Assembly (NCBI GenBank): GCA_022605955.1
Contig: JAKCOZ010000010.1
Coordinates: 1,550,001-1,614,000 of the forward strand
Direction: 5' to 3'
Length of the DNA: 64,000 nucleotides
DNA from: Rallus limicola
Taxonomy: Eukaryota; Chordata; Aves; Gruiformes; Rallidae
The translations under genes and the position numbers were made by a program. Below the pieces are notes generated by a model. It was given only the letters and a program-made list of their open reading frames with translations, ran no database searches and was not told the DNA's origin. Positions 1 through 14,300 of this stretch are shown in pieces; positions within the stretch are counted from its first letter, which is position 1; each line of letters starts with the position of its first letter.

Positions 1-779
1 GCAGTAGTTTCAACACCTAATTAATTGCCTTGGAGAATCTCCTGCTTATCCTATTTCTTGGAGCATACTCCTAGGTAAAGCAAACCACATCCAGCAGGCC
101 TGTGCTCTGTTACCACAAACTGGCAATGAACAACCTATTATTGCTATTTTAAGGGAATACTTAGCTTATATTATAAGCTTTTCTTTCTAGTATAGCACAT
201 TTTCTGCATTTGACCACAAGTACACTGAGTACTTCAGCTTTACTGCATGTATGTGCATGTGTAGGGGAATGGACTCATGCTGAACTGATGCTTCAGCTGT
301 GCACTGTGGAGGGAAAGTGAAGTTAAAGTCTGCAGGGGAAAACTTACCGTGACATTGTACATTAATTTATTCCCGCTCCCCCAGGAATGCACTTTTGACT
401 TTAACCAAGCACAATGAGTTACACTTTTATCTGATTTTTTGTTTAAACTGTTTTACACTTGCCATTTATCCCAATGAGTACAGAGGATACTTCTTGTTAT
501 TTGTTAATCCTTGTACAGAAGCACTAATTCACAATAGGACCATGAAGACAACAGACTTTTTAAGGGCTCGGGCACACTGAAACTAGAGCATTTGTCAGAC
601 CTGCATACATACCCTAAGGCCACTTTTTCTACCTCTCCTCACATAGATATTGCATGCCTGGGGTTCCAATGACAACTGAACTGTCAAGCATCTTTGAATA
701 AGGAAGGGAACTAATAAAGGGACATCATGCTCCATATATAAATTGGGGGGTTGCCAGGAGGAAGGGCAGCTTGACAACT

Positions 780-1011
780 AGCTAAGCACTGCCTTCAGGT
801 GTTGAGAAATTACTCTGTTCATCACTTGTTTTATATATTCATTTATCATCATTACAATCTTCCTTTTCTGTCTTATTAAACTGTCTTTATATCTCAACCC
901 AAGTGTTTTACCTTTTCCTTTTTGATTCTCTCCCCCATCCCACTGGGAGGAGAGGGAGTGAGTGAACAGCTGTGTGGTTGTTTTAGCTGCTGTCCAGGTT
1001 AAACCACAACA
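780..1011 (+). mobile_element. Solo LTR fragment (3' end), avian ERV
   Basis: The segment runs through ATTAAACTGTCTTTATATCT (near 877-896) and CTCAACCCAAGTG, then a C-rich and G-rich block, and ends in GGTTAAACCACAACA at 1011. That is the typical 3' end of avian LTRs that close in CA. The same TTTAACC..GG end is seen in opposite orientation at 2496. The 5' part is missing or too diverged to place. No internal retroviral sequence adjoins it. Confidence 0.6.
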
Positions 1012-2495
1012 AGGTCCTAGCACAAAGAAACAGGTAGGTGGTTTCAGGATAAACCTGTTCTAAAGTTTAAAGACTGCTAAAATGGCCATTGTGCTTGCCC
1101 CCCGCATCCAGCTATGTGCCCTCACCTCTATTTTTGCACATGGTGTTTAGTGATTACCTGTCCACATTGCAGTTTTAACTCTTGACAGAGAATTAGCCCA
1201 TAAGAAAACTTAAAAACCATTAAATTAGCAAAGTAATCCAACAAACCCCACCACTGCAGTTACCAGATCTGACGCAGAGGTGAATGGGGTAATGCATGTC
1301 CAGGGATCATGGAGGCAGTGTAAGGCCACTCTCTTGGGAACAGTCTGCTAAATTTCAATTGCATTAGGCAAACATAAAATTGCACTGTTAATTACTATGA
1401 GTATCCTCAAAAAGTTCAAAGGGCAAGGGACTCTACACACATCTAAAATTCCTGTTTACCTCTCTAGAGCAAGGCACATAACGTTACACAAGGGAAACAC
1501 CTCAACTCCTTAAGACATTACCAAAATTAACCACAATCTTTACACTTTAGGGCACTCAAATGCACTCAACATCCTAAAGACCCTGACTAAATTAAAATAT
1601 CTAAATCCTTACTATTCCTACCTTCTGCCTCTTCTACCAAAAGATGCCATCCTCTGAAGTAGCAGTTGCTGAAAATGACGATGCTTTAGCTTACACTCCC
1701 AGAAATGTAAACTAATAATGCATCCACACATTCCACCAAATTAGGAGCTAGAGGAAAGTGAAGTACCCATTCAGTTTTGCTGCCTTTGAAGAAGGGAGCT
1801 ATAACCTCTCAACAAGGACCACTACAGATTTCATATGAGAATATACAGCATAGTTTTATACTAGCACACTATTTCAAAAAAAAATAGAGGCCAGAGGATG
1901 CTTACCAACCTAAATGAGACTGGCAGCATAAGGCCATAAAAAACAGAAGGTAAAGTGAAGAGAAAGTACTTCAAGGGTTAAACTTTTAAATTAAATTTTC
2001 CTAAACATAAATATCCTAAGTTATTTTAAGCATGACTAGAATGAGGCCCATAAATCTTGATGACATAAGCCAGGAGTAGAGGCCAACACAAGCCTCAAGT
2101 CTTGCTTCCTGTATCTGGATTCCACAGATTTTCAGCTCTCTGCAGTGCTTAAACTCTAAGGTACAGTTTTTTCATTTATTTTGGGCCCTAAAAAAGCAAG
2201 GGTAAGCCTTTACTTGCCACCTTCCTCCCTGAGTCTAATGTCGGTGAAAGGCTTGGTGAAAACTTAACAGAATCTTACATCAGGACAATAAATGTGTGAA
2301 GTACTTCCTCCAAGGAAACATTTTAAAAATAGACCCAAGTACCAACTGATTCACTCCCTGACTGTCCCTTAAATAATTAGCCTTTTAGCCAGAAAAGGTA
2401 CACCTTGTATGCTGAAGTAAAACTTCATGTTATTTATTTGGTAGAGTGCAGAACTACCCATGAAATACTTGATAGCACTCCTCAAAGCTCTTCTT

Positions 2496-2900
2496 TGTGG
2501 TGGTTTTAACCTGGCTGGAGGCCAGATGACCAGTAACGTCACTCTATCACTCCCCTTTTCAGCTGGACAGGGGAGAAAATAGATATTGAGAGGCTTAGGA
2601 GTCAAGATAAGGACAGGGAGAATCATTCAGCTATTAGCTCCACGGGGAAGACAGACCCCGCTGGAGCAGTGGGGTTCCACCCATGGGAGACAGTCCTCCA
2701 TGAACTTCTCCAATACACTCGGACTGCTCTGAAACCCCATGAGCCCACACATCCCCAACCAGCCCCTTTCATGGGGGTTTCATGTCAAGTGGTGTGGAAA
2801 ACAGCCTGGGCCAGCTCAGCTCACCTATGCTGGCTTCTCAGGGAAGCGAGCTCTGTCCTAGCTGGAACCATGATACCTATCTACAACCATGTGGTCGTGC
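2496..2900 (-). mobile_element. Solo LTR, ERVL-associated family
   Basis: On the plus strand it opens TGTGGTGGTTTTAACCTGG, the reverse complement of an LTR 3' end. Near 2755-2810 it shares a block with the provirus LTRs at 24.85 and 29.92 kb (CCCCTTT..ATG..GG..ATG, then GGTGTGGAAAACAGC..GGG and AGCTCACCT). This makes it the same family as the provirus at 24.7-30.0 kb and sets the orientation as minus. The upper boundary is approximate. Confidence 0.65.
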
Positions 2901-2964
2901 TCAGCCACTGCCTGGGGCTGAGCCCTGACAGTAGGACATAGTCAAAAGCTGTGGTCCTGCCTGA

Positions 2965-3033
2965 GAAGGGATGCTGAACCAGATGATCTTCAGAGCTTCT
3001 TTCCAACTTCAACCACTTTGATTCTGTGATTTC
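2965..3033 (+). mobile_element. CR1 LINE 3' tip
   Basis: The segment GGGATGCTGAACCAGATGAT through CTTTGATTCTGTGATT matches the conserved last 60-70 bases of CR1, including the ATTCTGTG tip. Only the tip is present, next to the LTR above. Some sequence between the two, 2901-2964, could belong to either. Confidence 0.7.
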
Positions 3034-4131
3034 AGCAGGAATGGGGGTGTTGCTTTGGAGCAGAGATAGAGGGTATGCAGGAAAAATTCAATGTCAGAAA
3101 CAAAATTGCTGTTGATAGAATTTAGCACTTACATACCACTTTCAACAAACAAATTGTGCTCACCACCTTACTTTCAGACCAAGTACTCCTGTATCTCTCA
3201 TTAAATCCAAAGAGGTCTTCTATTGACTTGAATTGGAAGTGGATTAAGAATCAGTATAGAGAAGGTTACATTTGAAGCTCTGTACGATGTAAACAACAGG
3301 TTTAAGAAAGAAATGGAAAAAAAAATTAACCATCCCTTTTCCCTGGCTCAGAGAGATGAAGGAGAGAGAGAAATGCCTTGCCAAAGGCAAGGGCATGACA
3401 AAAAGTGAAGGAGCTTCCTGACTCCTAAAATACTTCATCTTTCACGCTGTGCTTCGTGTCACTACCAAGAGAGGGATGAGGAAGAGGGAAGGAAGGGAAG
3501 GGTGGGACGGGGATATGTTCTGCCAAAGGACAGTAAAACCAGCAAGAGCTTGTCACAAATTTTAGTTAAAGCATTAATGAAGGGTTTCAGTGGACTGAGG
3601 CTGACTACTCCTCCTTTTGCAAAGCTGCTACTTCTAGTAGCATTATATAGGCAATATAGTCAGCAAGTGTTGCATATTTAATTCCACCAGTTGATTTCTG
3701 CAATTGTGTCACAGCCAAAGACAAGTAAGCACTAGAACTTTTGAATTTTTAAACAGAAAAACGTTTCAGAAAGAGTGTGTTTTTCACTACAGATACCTTC
3801 TAAAAATGTTTTGATGTCAGAATTGTAGGAATTCTGCTCCCTTATCACTTAAAGTTACAGCAGCAAAAAAATCCCAAGTGTTGATCTTTAACATGTAGGA
3901 ATTTGCTGAACAGTAAATTGTTTTTCAAGTAAAAAACAAGTACCAGCAAAACTCCTGTATCAGTTTGATTCCATAATTTCTTGTATGGTTTTCTAAAGAG
4001 GGTATTGGAAATAATCCCTTTATAATCACCCTTATAGTTGCAAGTCATGACCCAAGGTCCTGCTGTACCATATCAAGAACAAACAGGTACTAGGAAAAGC
4101 ATTATATTCAGAAAGTATTACAACAGCTTAC

Positions 4132-5391
4132 CACACTGGGAGAGGTTCCTGGTCGTGACCTCTAATCTGTCATGGAAGCCAGGACTCCTGCCAAGTCCTT
4201 CCACATCTACATCAAGGCTGGTGAAGCCATTTACTTGATTTCTGTCCCTGGTCACAGTGTTAATGCGGGTCGGGATAGGTTCAAATGTAGGGTCTAATTC
4301 CAAGATCAGCCTGTTCAGTTGTTCAATGGACTGATCAATATCCAAAGTTGGAGAAGCTGGCAAGTCCCCTGTGTTCTGTCCTAGATCCAGGCCATTTGTA
4401 TCCCTCTGAGGCACTGGCCTTGACTTAAAACTCTCAGCACCAGCATGTTCCGCATTTTCAACAGCACCGGGCACGCTTCCTAGCCCCCTCTGCACAGCTT
4501 CTCTGCTGCTGAAACCACGTGTCGGGGTGTCTGGGACTTGGGACTGGCTCTGGACACTGCCCGAGTTCTCCACAGTATTATGAATTCCAACCCTAATTTC
4601 ATTGTCTGGGACAAAACTGTATTGGTGAGCAGTGACCATCTGCTGCTGACGTACCCAGGTCTGAGTAGAGTAGTTACTTGGGCCATAGGCTTGAGGCTGG
4701 GGTGAGACAGAAGGATTTTGTTGCAGTCTCTTAGTTGATTTTGGTTCACTGCTTCCAAATGACCTCTCATAGAGGGGATCCACACCAATTCCCAGGTCTG
4801 GAGCAAAAGCACTGTGATGCTCTTCCCCAGTGTTACTTCCAAAGCCATCTGAAAGAAGTGAGTTCTGACTGCTCTTGTGGCAACTAAAGTTCCCTAGGTG
4901 GGCAGAGTGCTGCCCTTCTGAAGAAGACAAGGTCCCAATGCTGTCCACACTGTGAAGGTCATGATTAGGCATTTCATCATCCAGAATATCAGTCTCCCTG
5001 TCCTTCAGTTTCGTGTCTCCATTCACATGAACTTGAGCTGGCACAATGTGGCGGGTCCCACTGTACTTGCTCCGAGCATCAGTCATATCCTTAGTGTTGC
5101 TGACAGAATCCTCCAGACCAAAGCCACTAAGTAGCTGGTCCAGTTCTGCCTTCTCTTGTGGGCTCAGACCCCGTTTGACTCCTGGCACAAGGCACTCCTC
5201 AGTCTTGTCTGTCCTGATGGAAGCTGTTGAGTGTCCTGAATCACTGCTGACAGACAAGGTATGATCACTGTGATCAGGACTGCCGGTCACAGGAACACCC
5301 TGAGCAACACCAGGGATGCTGCTGTCTGAAGAGCTCTTCTTTCTCACCTTCGCATACAGACTGCCATCAATGGGACCTTGGGTATGCAGCA
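4132..5391 (-). CDS. TNS3: TNS3 large exon (disordered region, residues 342-761)
   Basis: This 1260-base exon begins [19 protein letters not shown] and encodes a Ser, Gln and Pro rich region expected to be disordered and phosphorylated. Conserved blocks include [36 protein letters not shown] and [19 protein letters not shown]. Near the end, [19 protein letters not shown] (residues 691-709) matches the helix of tensin-3 known to bind talin. The acceptor CCACAG ends at 5392 and the donor GTAAGC starts at 4131. The open frame continues about 315 bases upstream of the acceptor-defined phase only in part, with an ATG at 5470 inside the intron that is not used in this model. The next exon is not in the window. 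Confidence 0.95.
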
Positions 5392-8300
5392 CTGTGGAGA
5401 GAAAAGCAACAAGGAAAGGGATAGAAAAAGACAAGGCATTATATAACGGCTTTGACTGGTGTTGTATCACATGAGAGAAGTTCTGCTAACAGCAATGGTA
5501 TTGTTTCTGAAAAACTGAATTGCCTCTACAGATACAGCATCAACCCATGACACCATCTTCTTCTACATTTCCATTTATAACCGTTTTCTTGATGGAAAAA
5601 TAACATGTCAGTAATAGCTCAAGATGAAATACAGCTCTCTCTTTTTATGCTGTTTTGGATACATCTTTATGGTTCCACAAACTCTTCATACTGATTTGAG
5701 GACTTAACACTATTACAGTGCTAGAAATTCAAGAGGTAGCTATTATGCATTCCATTCAAAGACAGAATGGTAGGAACCTGTCAGAAATACTTGCCTTGAA
5801 CATATATCGTGCAATTACCAGGTCATCCATGTCTACTTGATGGTCTAACTGCACTACAAAGAATCATTTACTCCTTTTCTTGGTGGTACAAGGTAAAAAC
5901 AGGCATTCAATCTGACTTGCAGTCCCTGGAATATATATATAAGGCCTCTTCACAAAGGCATGAACAAGGAAACGTTAAGACTATGAAAATTCTACCAGGG
6001 TGGAGAATCTGGTATGAATTTCAATTTTAATAAGCAAGGCCATAATCCCTTAAAAATCAGAATACAACTCGTTCCTTATTGGTGATTGGAAGAACCTGAC
6101 CATAATTCTGATCTCTGAGGTACTCAATTAAAATTTATGAATAACAATTCAGAATAAATACAGGGTAGAACTCTCCTTTCTGTTAGAACATCTGTAGAAA
6201 ATACAACAATTCTGCAAGAAAATGTATCAACTAAGTTTATGAAGACTCGGTGTTGAGAAAAGATAGATTTCTGCTTGCAGTTACATGAGCACAACTTAGC
6301 ATGCTTCACTGGCAGCAGCTATGCACGTAACTGTGTGAGCCAAGCTTCATCTTTTGACAGGGCTAATAAATTCAAGTGGAGGGCTTCACTGAAGTGAATA
6401 TATTGTTTTTGATCCCATAACTGTTACTGGCTTCTTGATGCTACTAGCTACTGCTGCTTCTTTGTGTCTCGAGGCACACATCCTATGTATTTTAATCTGA
6501 TGTATTGGTTTTCTTTCATGCTAAAGCAAATAGCCCATCTAAATTATTTCTTTCCAATAATCAACAAAATTGAATGCAAAACGTACAGCAGAATGTTAAG
6601 AGAATCACAGCCTGAGACTAAAATCTCAGCCTTAGAATTGTCTTCCACGTCCTTACTTCTACACGTTTTATCACATATGTAATATTTTGGATAATATGCT
6701 TTACTGCCAATAGGAATCACATAAAACATATACTCATCAACAACAAATACAAAACACATACAACATACAAAATACAAACACATACAAAATGGGTAAAGTT
6801 GAAAAAAAAATGTGGTTTTGCTTCCCAGAAAAAAAAACAAACCCACAAACTTGAGCAGATTTTCATATAGAAACAGGAAGTAAAAAAATCCACTTGAGCT
6901 AAAAATACTACCATGAGAATAATCTCTCCCATGTTATTTCAGCATTATCAACATTAGCAATGAACAAACCCCAAAATGCTGAATACAGCAGTTCCCTTCT
7001 GGAATGTTTTAAAACCTCCAAGATTTCATTTTAATTAATCTTTATTTTATCCAAACCACTTTTTCCTCTCTTTCAGAGCTTTTTAAAGCAAAGATACAAA
7101 GGAGAAAAAATGAAGTCATGGGAGGCACATTCTTATGATGGTTTATTAGACTTGTTTGTTCAACTCCCACACACATCACACAGGTTAGACCAACCCAAAG
7201 TAGATTATGGGTTCTTATGCAATTCTTAAAATGAATACAGTTCATTCCGTTTCTTATGGAAAGCTTCAGGGTTAAATATTCCTACTGTCCACCTAGCCAA
7301 GAAAGTAGAGTGAGTGGTTCTACTTTCAAAGGATTTAATGCTCATTTACCCAAAAAAAATATATTAAGCATAAGTTTCTGAATGACTTTTCATACCCATA
7401 GTTTGACAATGTCCAGTAATTAAAATTACAATTTAGGAACGGGAAGATTTTAGTCAACGGTAACCAACAGCTTAGTCTGTATCTGTGGCAGTTTCAGAAT
7501 CAAGAGAACAATGGAGACACCAATGCATTTCAACATCAACTCGACCACACACTTTCAAAATACACTTAAAATAGCATTGTGATTATGGAGCTTCTGAAGA
7601 AGGAAGCTTTTCTAGGAAATACCATTTCAGAAAATGCATTGTTTAGGAATTGTACCCACAGTGGCAATGAATCCGTTGGTTTGTAATGGCAAGAAAAGTG
7701 GTCTGGTTGGGGAAAAAACCTCATTATCAGACGCACTGCCAAGTTTCCATTAGTTAAATTCTTATACATTGGAGGTTATATATGAGAGATTTAATAGATT
7801 TTAGCTAATAATTAAAGTACATTTTTTTTTACTTTTTAAGGATTAGGTACTCTTAATTGTCTGTTCATTTTGATTGTACATGCAAAAGACCAAAATACTC
7901 CTTTTCAGAACAAGTCATCGGGCTAGGGTAAAATGAAAGCAATTCTGTTGTCATTGAATTTCTTTATGGGCAATGTCTTATGCTCAAGTTTATAATGTGC
8001 AAATCCCATGATGAAAAAAAGCTGCTATATGCATGAGGCTGAATGCTTAAGGACAATATTTATGAAAAAATAGGAAAATATAGCCAAATGACAGTTTCTC
8101 ACCCTCTTTCATGATAGGATTCCTCATAGGCTCTCACTCCTGCTAGGTCAATGAAGCACACTTGGTGCTTCATGTGGAATTATTTAAAACAGCTACCATA
8201 ATAAATTGAAAAAAAAATAATCCAAGAACCAATATTAACAGTAACCACTGGGTGATTTTTTTTTGTGTGTGTGCTTAGTTTTGAGTTTAAAAACTAGAGG

Positions 8301-11300
8301 AGAAAACAATGCAAAACTGCTTTGTTTTGAATAGTTGAATATCCTATCTTAAAATAGACTTGAAGAGGTTACAGGTCAGAACTGGAACGCAGTTAAGTAA
8401 ATACAGGAGTAGTACCGTTGAAGCATTAAAGAGTCTTCCTGTCTGACTTATCTGTTACCAAAACTAGGCACAGTGCTGTAAATCCAAACTCCTTAGCCAT
8501 AAATACCTCACACCAGATGAAACATTCTAGCAGACAGATTTGGTTTGCCATGCAGAACTGTTTAGTACAAAACCTGTCAAATTCTCAAGTACAGCCATGG
8601 AAGCAATGAAAAAAATGCATTTCTCTCCACTAGCCCTCCCTGTACCATCACACAGTGCCATCCATCCAAGCACAGCAACAGCAGTACAGACCAGATGGAC
8701 AGACCATCAGTGAACTACTGATCTGAGGGTCTTGCACATGTGCACTCTCATAAGGTTCAGAGATAACCCTGCCAAGTACTTCTTCCACTAATAAAAACTT
8801 ATCAAATTTATTCTGCATGTTGGCCAGAATGCTGAGTCACCACAAACTATTTGAGCGTCTCCCAACTGTGAAATCTACAGCTTCTGTTCTGAAAAAGATA
8901 CATAAGTTTAACTTACCAGTAGCATCTCTACTTAAAATTATGCCACTTCATTTGGAAAAAAACTAAACAAAAAAAACACCAGAAAAAGAAGTAAAAACAG
9001 TAAACATACAGTCACATAAGTAGACTATGTGTCAAGAATTGTTCATGTCCCTCTTTACATTTCCATTTGAAAAAAAGAGGTTTTTTTAGAAAGTCAGGTG
9101 TTTTTTATTTAAACATCAATACAATATCTCTACAGACAAATTGCAAAGTGTACAAAATTAATTACTGAATATATTTTAATGGTGTTAAGAATTAGCACTA
9201 TTGGATATAAATATCAAAACAGCTTTCTGTAGAGGATGGTATTTTAGTTGCTTATGATCTTTCTTTGCTGTTTACTTTTTAAGTATGCAAACATGCACTC
9301 AGGCACTTCTTTCCATTGGATGTTAGATTGAATACAACAGCTTTATAATACTCAGGAATTTGCTGGGGGGTTGTTGTGTTTTTTTTTTCAATTTCTGACC
9401 AATTTGCATTTCTAACAGACTGTTCCTTTTCATACTACATTTACATATCGGTGCAAAGCTTGGACTTAATCTACTTCAGAGTTCTGAAATGTCTTTTAAG
9501 TAAATCTAAAAGCATCTTTTTTTCTGATAAATGTAAAAGTTAAATGGCTGGTTTTGAGCTCTGAAACAATGCCAGTTTTGATCTGAGCTACAGTTTGTAG
9601 TTACTAAGAAGTTACCATGAAAAGCTTCATGTTTCTCTGAATAGGAATGTTTTAGACAAGTAAATCAGATGAAAGGAAGAAAAATTTTGCTACAGGAATT
9701 TCTCCTTCCTGCAACCTGTCATGTAGAAGAATCAAAAAGTCTTCATTGCAAAGAGAGGTTTTAAAAAATATTTAACAATATGGATCTCTACTATACTTAA
9801 GAATGGCATCTGTACTCATTAGAAGCCTGATTGAAGGAGAGTACTACTGGAAACAAGAAGAGTCTTCCTGGAACTTTTCATAGGGTTTGGCTTATGAACA
9901 AAAATTTGTTTAGAACAGAGGCAGCAAACTTAAAGAGACTGAAAGGTTCATGGCCAGGAGAGGAAAGCTTACACACGTGAGGCTGTATAATGAAACACCT
10001 CATTTTTGTGAGGAAACTCTGTCTGATCGGAAGCTTCAGCCACTGTAACCATGTTTTTGCTATTGTACAGTTCCTGCTAAAAATAGAATATCTGAAATTT
10101 TAGATTCTCCTAAGATGACCAGGAACACCTTGTACAAGAACTGATGCCTGTGAGCTGTCTGAACTTCCCAATTACTACATGTACTAATGAATCACACAGA
10201 CCTGTCAGAACTCAGAAAGGATGATGTCTGTAGCACTAGCATCTCTGAAATAATTTGGCACCATAAAACTGGCATCTAGCTTTTGTGTCTCACCCTGTTA
10301 CCTCAATATTGTTGCTGTGTGGAATGCCAGTGGATTAACAATCCTGAACAGCTGTAGACATCAATACTAACTTATTCAACACGAGCCTGTGTTCATAACA
10401 AAGACAACAAGCCAAGGTATACCACTTATTAAGAACTTCACAATGAAGGAAACTAGTAGTTTGAAATATTTTATACACTCTGCATTATTATCAAATATAT
10501 GTAGCTTGTCTAAATTGGAACGAAATGCATATACATGAGAGGAGAACCAAGGACTAAACAAGAAAACAATTTACCAGGATTCCCAGTCCTGGACAAACCA
10601 TTTCAAGTGAGAACCCATCTATATAAAAAAAGGCATTTAAGCTGCACAAGGGAAACATAATCAGTAAAGCATGGGATCTAGATGTCCCAGACAGGTATCC
10701 ATATTTGAAAGTCTATTCCAGTGCCAAGCTTCAAAAATCCCTAAGGCAATTTGTCAAAGAATTGGCTCCCCAAAGAGAGGTTTGGACTGGTCATCAGTAG
10801 GACGGTGAGCCTAACAGGAAGTACTTTGGGTATTTATGATAGAACTTGAGAGAGCGTATTGTTACAAGTGAAGTAAGAAACATAAATGTTTGGGACACGC
10901 TTACTTTTGGTTGGGAACTTAAAGATGCTTACAGTATTGTTAGACTTCACAAGGAAATACCTATGACTGTGGGATAAAAATCGCTTAACTGCAACTAAAA
11001 CGTTTTGCTCTAGAACGCAGCTGCCTTTTTAGAAACTTGTAACAGTTACAAAAAAATTATCACTCTATATTATAAACATATGAGAAAGAATGAGGCTCAC
11101 AGCTAAATAAAAATCCAGACGCTCTTGAGGAGTCTGGATATTTGAACTTGCAGCTCCTGATCACGAAAATCCAATGGATATTGCACATACGAAATTAAAA
11201 TTCTTTTCAAATTTACACAGTTTTAGGAGAGCATTCTTAGATTAATTTGGTATAGTTTTAATTCAATTTTGAACAGCACTTACATGTAATTATTTAATCC

Positions 11301-14300
11301 AGCAAGGATTAAAAAAAAATCCTGGTGTGTGATGCTGAGTAACATGCTGAGCTTAGTTTTACCTTGAACTCCGTTAAGATTTGTCACTGCAAGTCCAGTG
11401 GAAATAATACAACTTATTTGAGGTAAAAAAAGTCAACTCTACCTAGATTTCTTCCTCTTGAATTGATTTAAAAGAAACATGAAATGTAGTATGAGGCGAA
11501 AATCAGTTTTATTTTAAAATATAGCATTTTTGCCATGGGGGGAATTACACGCATGGTATCACACTCTGTTGACAGAGTCAGCATTTATACATGTACCCAT
11601 CAGTGGTCTTACCCAAATGTTATACTGGGCAGCCTGAAATATGTTTCTGAACCAGTGTAACCCAGAGAATACTTAGATCTGACTTATTTTAATTTGAAAT
11701 AACGACCACAAATCTATCTCTCGAGGTTCAATGATATCATAGTAGAGAATATGCAAACTGGCAACAGAAATAAAAGATTTAGATTTTTGTGTATATATAC
11801 ATACAAAATACATATATGTACATTGTTTACATATACGTGCTCTCTATAAATTACATATAAAAACCTATACATAAAAACATCTAAATTATATATATTATCA
11901 TAAAACCAGGACAAATAAACTATTCAAATACTATAAACCTTCAAAATACAAGGCTTTGAGGTTGTTCCCTTATTCCATAACACCTTCATTTCTATTCTAC
12001 CTTCTTCTAAAGCATAACTTGGAATACCTCTGTACTAAGACTGTCAGACTTCACTTTACTCTGGTCTTCATCCATGTTTTCCCAAAAAAAGCCATAGACA
12101 ACTGCCAAACTGCAGCTATGCATAAATAGGCAGGGAACATTTTTATATGAAGGAAATGAGAAAATATACTAGCAATGCAAAACTTTATTCTGTGCACCTT
12201 TCTAAGTAATGGCATTGCAGAGACCATATGCATTCAATACCTCATCTCAATGCACATTTCTTCCATGGAAGCAACACTCTCTAAAATGCAGGAGTAACAC
12301 AGCTGTCAAAAAACAAGGGACGTTCACAACAGACAAGACCTTAATAATGCTGGAATTCAGTTAACCAATCCAAAGGGCCCAAATTTCAGCCCAACCTCTC
12401 TTTCCCAGGGGCTGTTCCAACTCCCTGAACTGCCCAGGCTGAAGTTTAACAGAATTCCCACACTGAATCTGAATTACACACATAAAACCGTTCAGGGACT
12501 CTTCTAAATGAAAGCTCAGAGCAAAGGGTAGGTATGAATTTTCACTCCCATACCTAATAAACAAAGATCAACTTATATAAAAATCAGGAGCTGAAATACC
12601 AAGACATACCAAATTCAGTGGCTTCCTTCCAAGCCTTTTTCCTGGCACTTCCCTCCTTGAAATTCAAATACCCAAAGACAGGTTTGTGAGTTAAAAAGAG
12701 GTTTCAGTCTTTCAGCCTTTTGGCTTGTCCCCACAGCTATCCCCCTGTCCATTCACCACTTGTGAAAACATACAAATGCAAGCCAGCTAAGTAAACGCAT
12801 ACACCACAAATTCAGCAAGAGACGTTCTGACCCAGTCCACCTGAACAAAAAGAAGGTGGTTGCAAATACACAAACCTTTGCACACTGTACCCTTGTTCAT
12901 GTTGCAGCAGGAAACATTGCAGGAGATTTGGATTATTTTTTTCAACTTCATAAATAAATATTTCTACCTTCGGGCAAACCTGGACAAGCCCAGAGCTGCA
13001 TTCCTTCAAAGCCGAAGTGTGCTTGTCTTTTCCTTTCTCCCAGCCTAACAAACACAGGCCCTCATTCCTTGCAAACTCCTCTCATAGAATTCCTATAAAA
13101 TCCATCCAGAAATACATGTGGTTTGTATTTCCATCTCTTGAACCACAACAAAGCTTCTTACCTGTTTACTAGGCACGATCAGGAACTTTCTGCAATAGTC
13201 AATCATTGGCTCGTTAGACCAACTAATATTCGCACTTGCACTGATGAAACCCTGCACTGAGGAAAGCCACAGCTAGGGCAAGCACACCGGTTTCAAAAGC
13301 CAAGAAATGGCTCTACTCCTGCTGTTTGAGTCGCAGCTGCTGTTCAGGCTCCTGGAGGTAAATGGTGTTGCCGAAGAAGCATGAGACTTTCATCAGCCAG
13401 AAAAAGCAAATGAAAATGTAAACAGAAGAGAAGAGCCTGAGGGAACAATCAGGTTCAATGAAATCTGAACTCCTGGAGCCAAGGAGGAGCAGTAATGTGT
13501 TGGCTGAAAAGGTAATTCAGTCAGTGAGCTATTTCCTTACAGTGTCACTTTTCTCAGTCTGTTTCAATATCCAAATGAAGCTGAGTTTCAGCTCCTTGAT
13601 CATATGGCCACACACTTCTGATTGCTTGCTTCTGATGTCTTTTTCCTTCAACAAACAACTTTCAGAAAATGTTCTTCCACACTGAACAATCAGGTCAGAT
13701 ACTCATCCACATCTGTAAATTACTGGAGTTCTCAGGCAAGAAAAGATTTCTGGAAGTTCTGCAGCAATAACACTTATTTTTACATAGCAGCTGCTGCTCT
13801 CAAGCTCCCAAACACAAGCAGATTTTGACCCCTTCCCTGTCTGGAATGAATTAGCTCAAACTATGGGTAGCTAACCTGTTAGTTCATTAACAGCTCTATC
13901 TCACTTCACGGCAGCCCAGAAACTTTAGGTCTCTTATTACAAATGTATGCATGATTCACTACCAGACAGCCATGCTATGCCCCTAACACAACACTCATTA
14001 TATATTTCAAGGAATGTAAACACCTTAATGACTTCTCAGTTTAACAAAGGATAAAAGTGGCTCTAGCACCCACAAAATAGATCTACCTGTTTATTGCTTA
14101 TGAAAAAGTTTGAAGTTCCACCCTAACTCAGGAAGTACACCCTTTTCTGTTCAATGCTGCTGGTTTTGCAAACCATGAAGTGGCTGCACATTAAAGCAGC
14201 AGGACTCTGATAAAACACAAACTATGCCACAGTACTTTCCCAGAACCAGAGAGCTGACTCTCGCCTCTCGGACGATTAAGAATGGTTTGTAAGCTGCTTC

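Larger units (their letters stand above)
1..4131 (-). other. TNS3 intron downstream of the large exon (partial)
   Basis: I looked for the next tensin-3 exon on the minus strand and saw none, so it probably lies beyond position 1. The stretch holds two LTR pieces and a short CR1 tip, listed separately. The remainder, including 3034-4131 with a purine-rich run near 3478-3512, shows nothing I recognise. Confidence 0.7.

Noticed and set aside
4480..4848. 122-codon minus-strand frame inside the large exon
   Set aside because: It overlaps the TNS3 exon in another frame and has no family resemblance; it is a shadow of the coding exon.
12361..12564. 67-codon minus-strand frame with locally higher GC
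   Set aside because: No domain or splice context; intronic and isolated.
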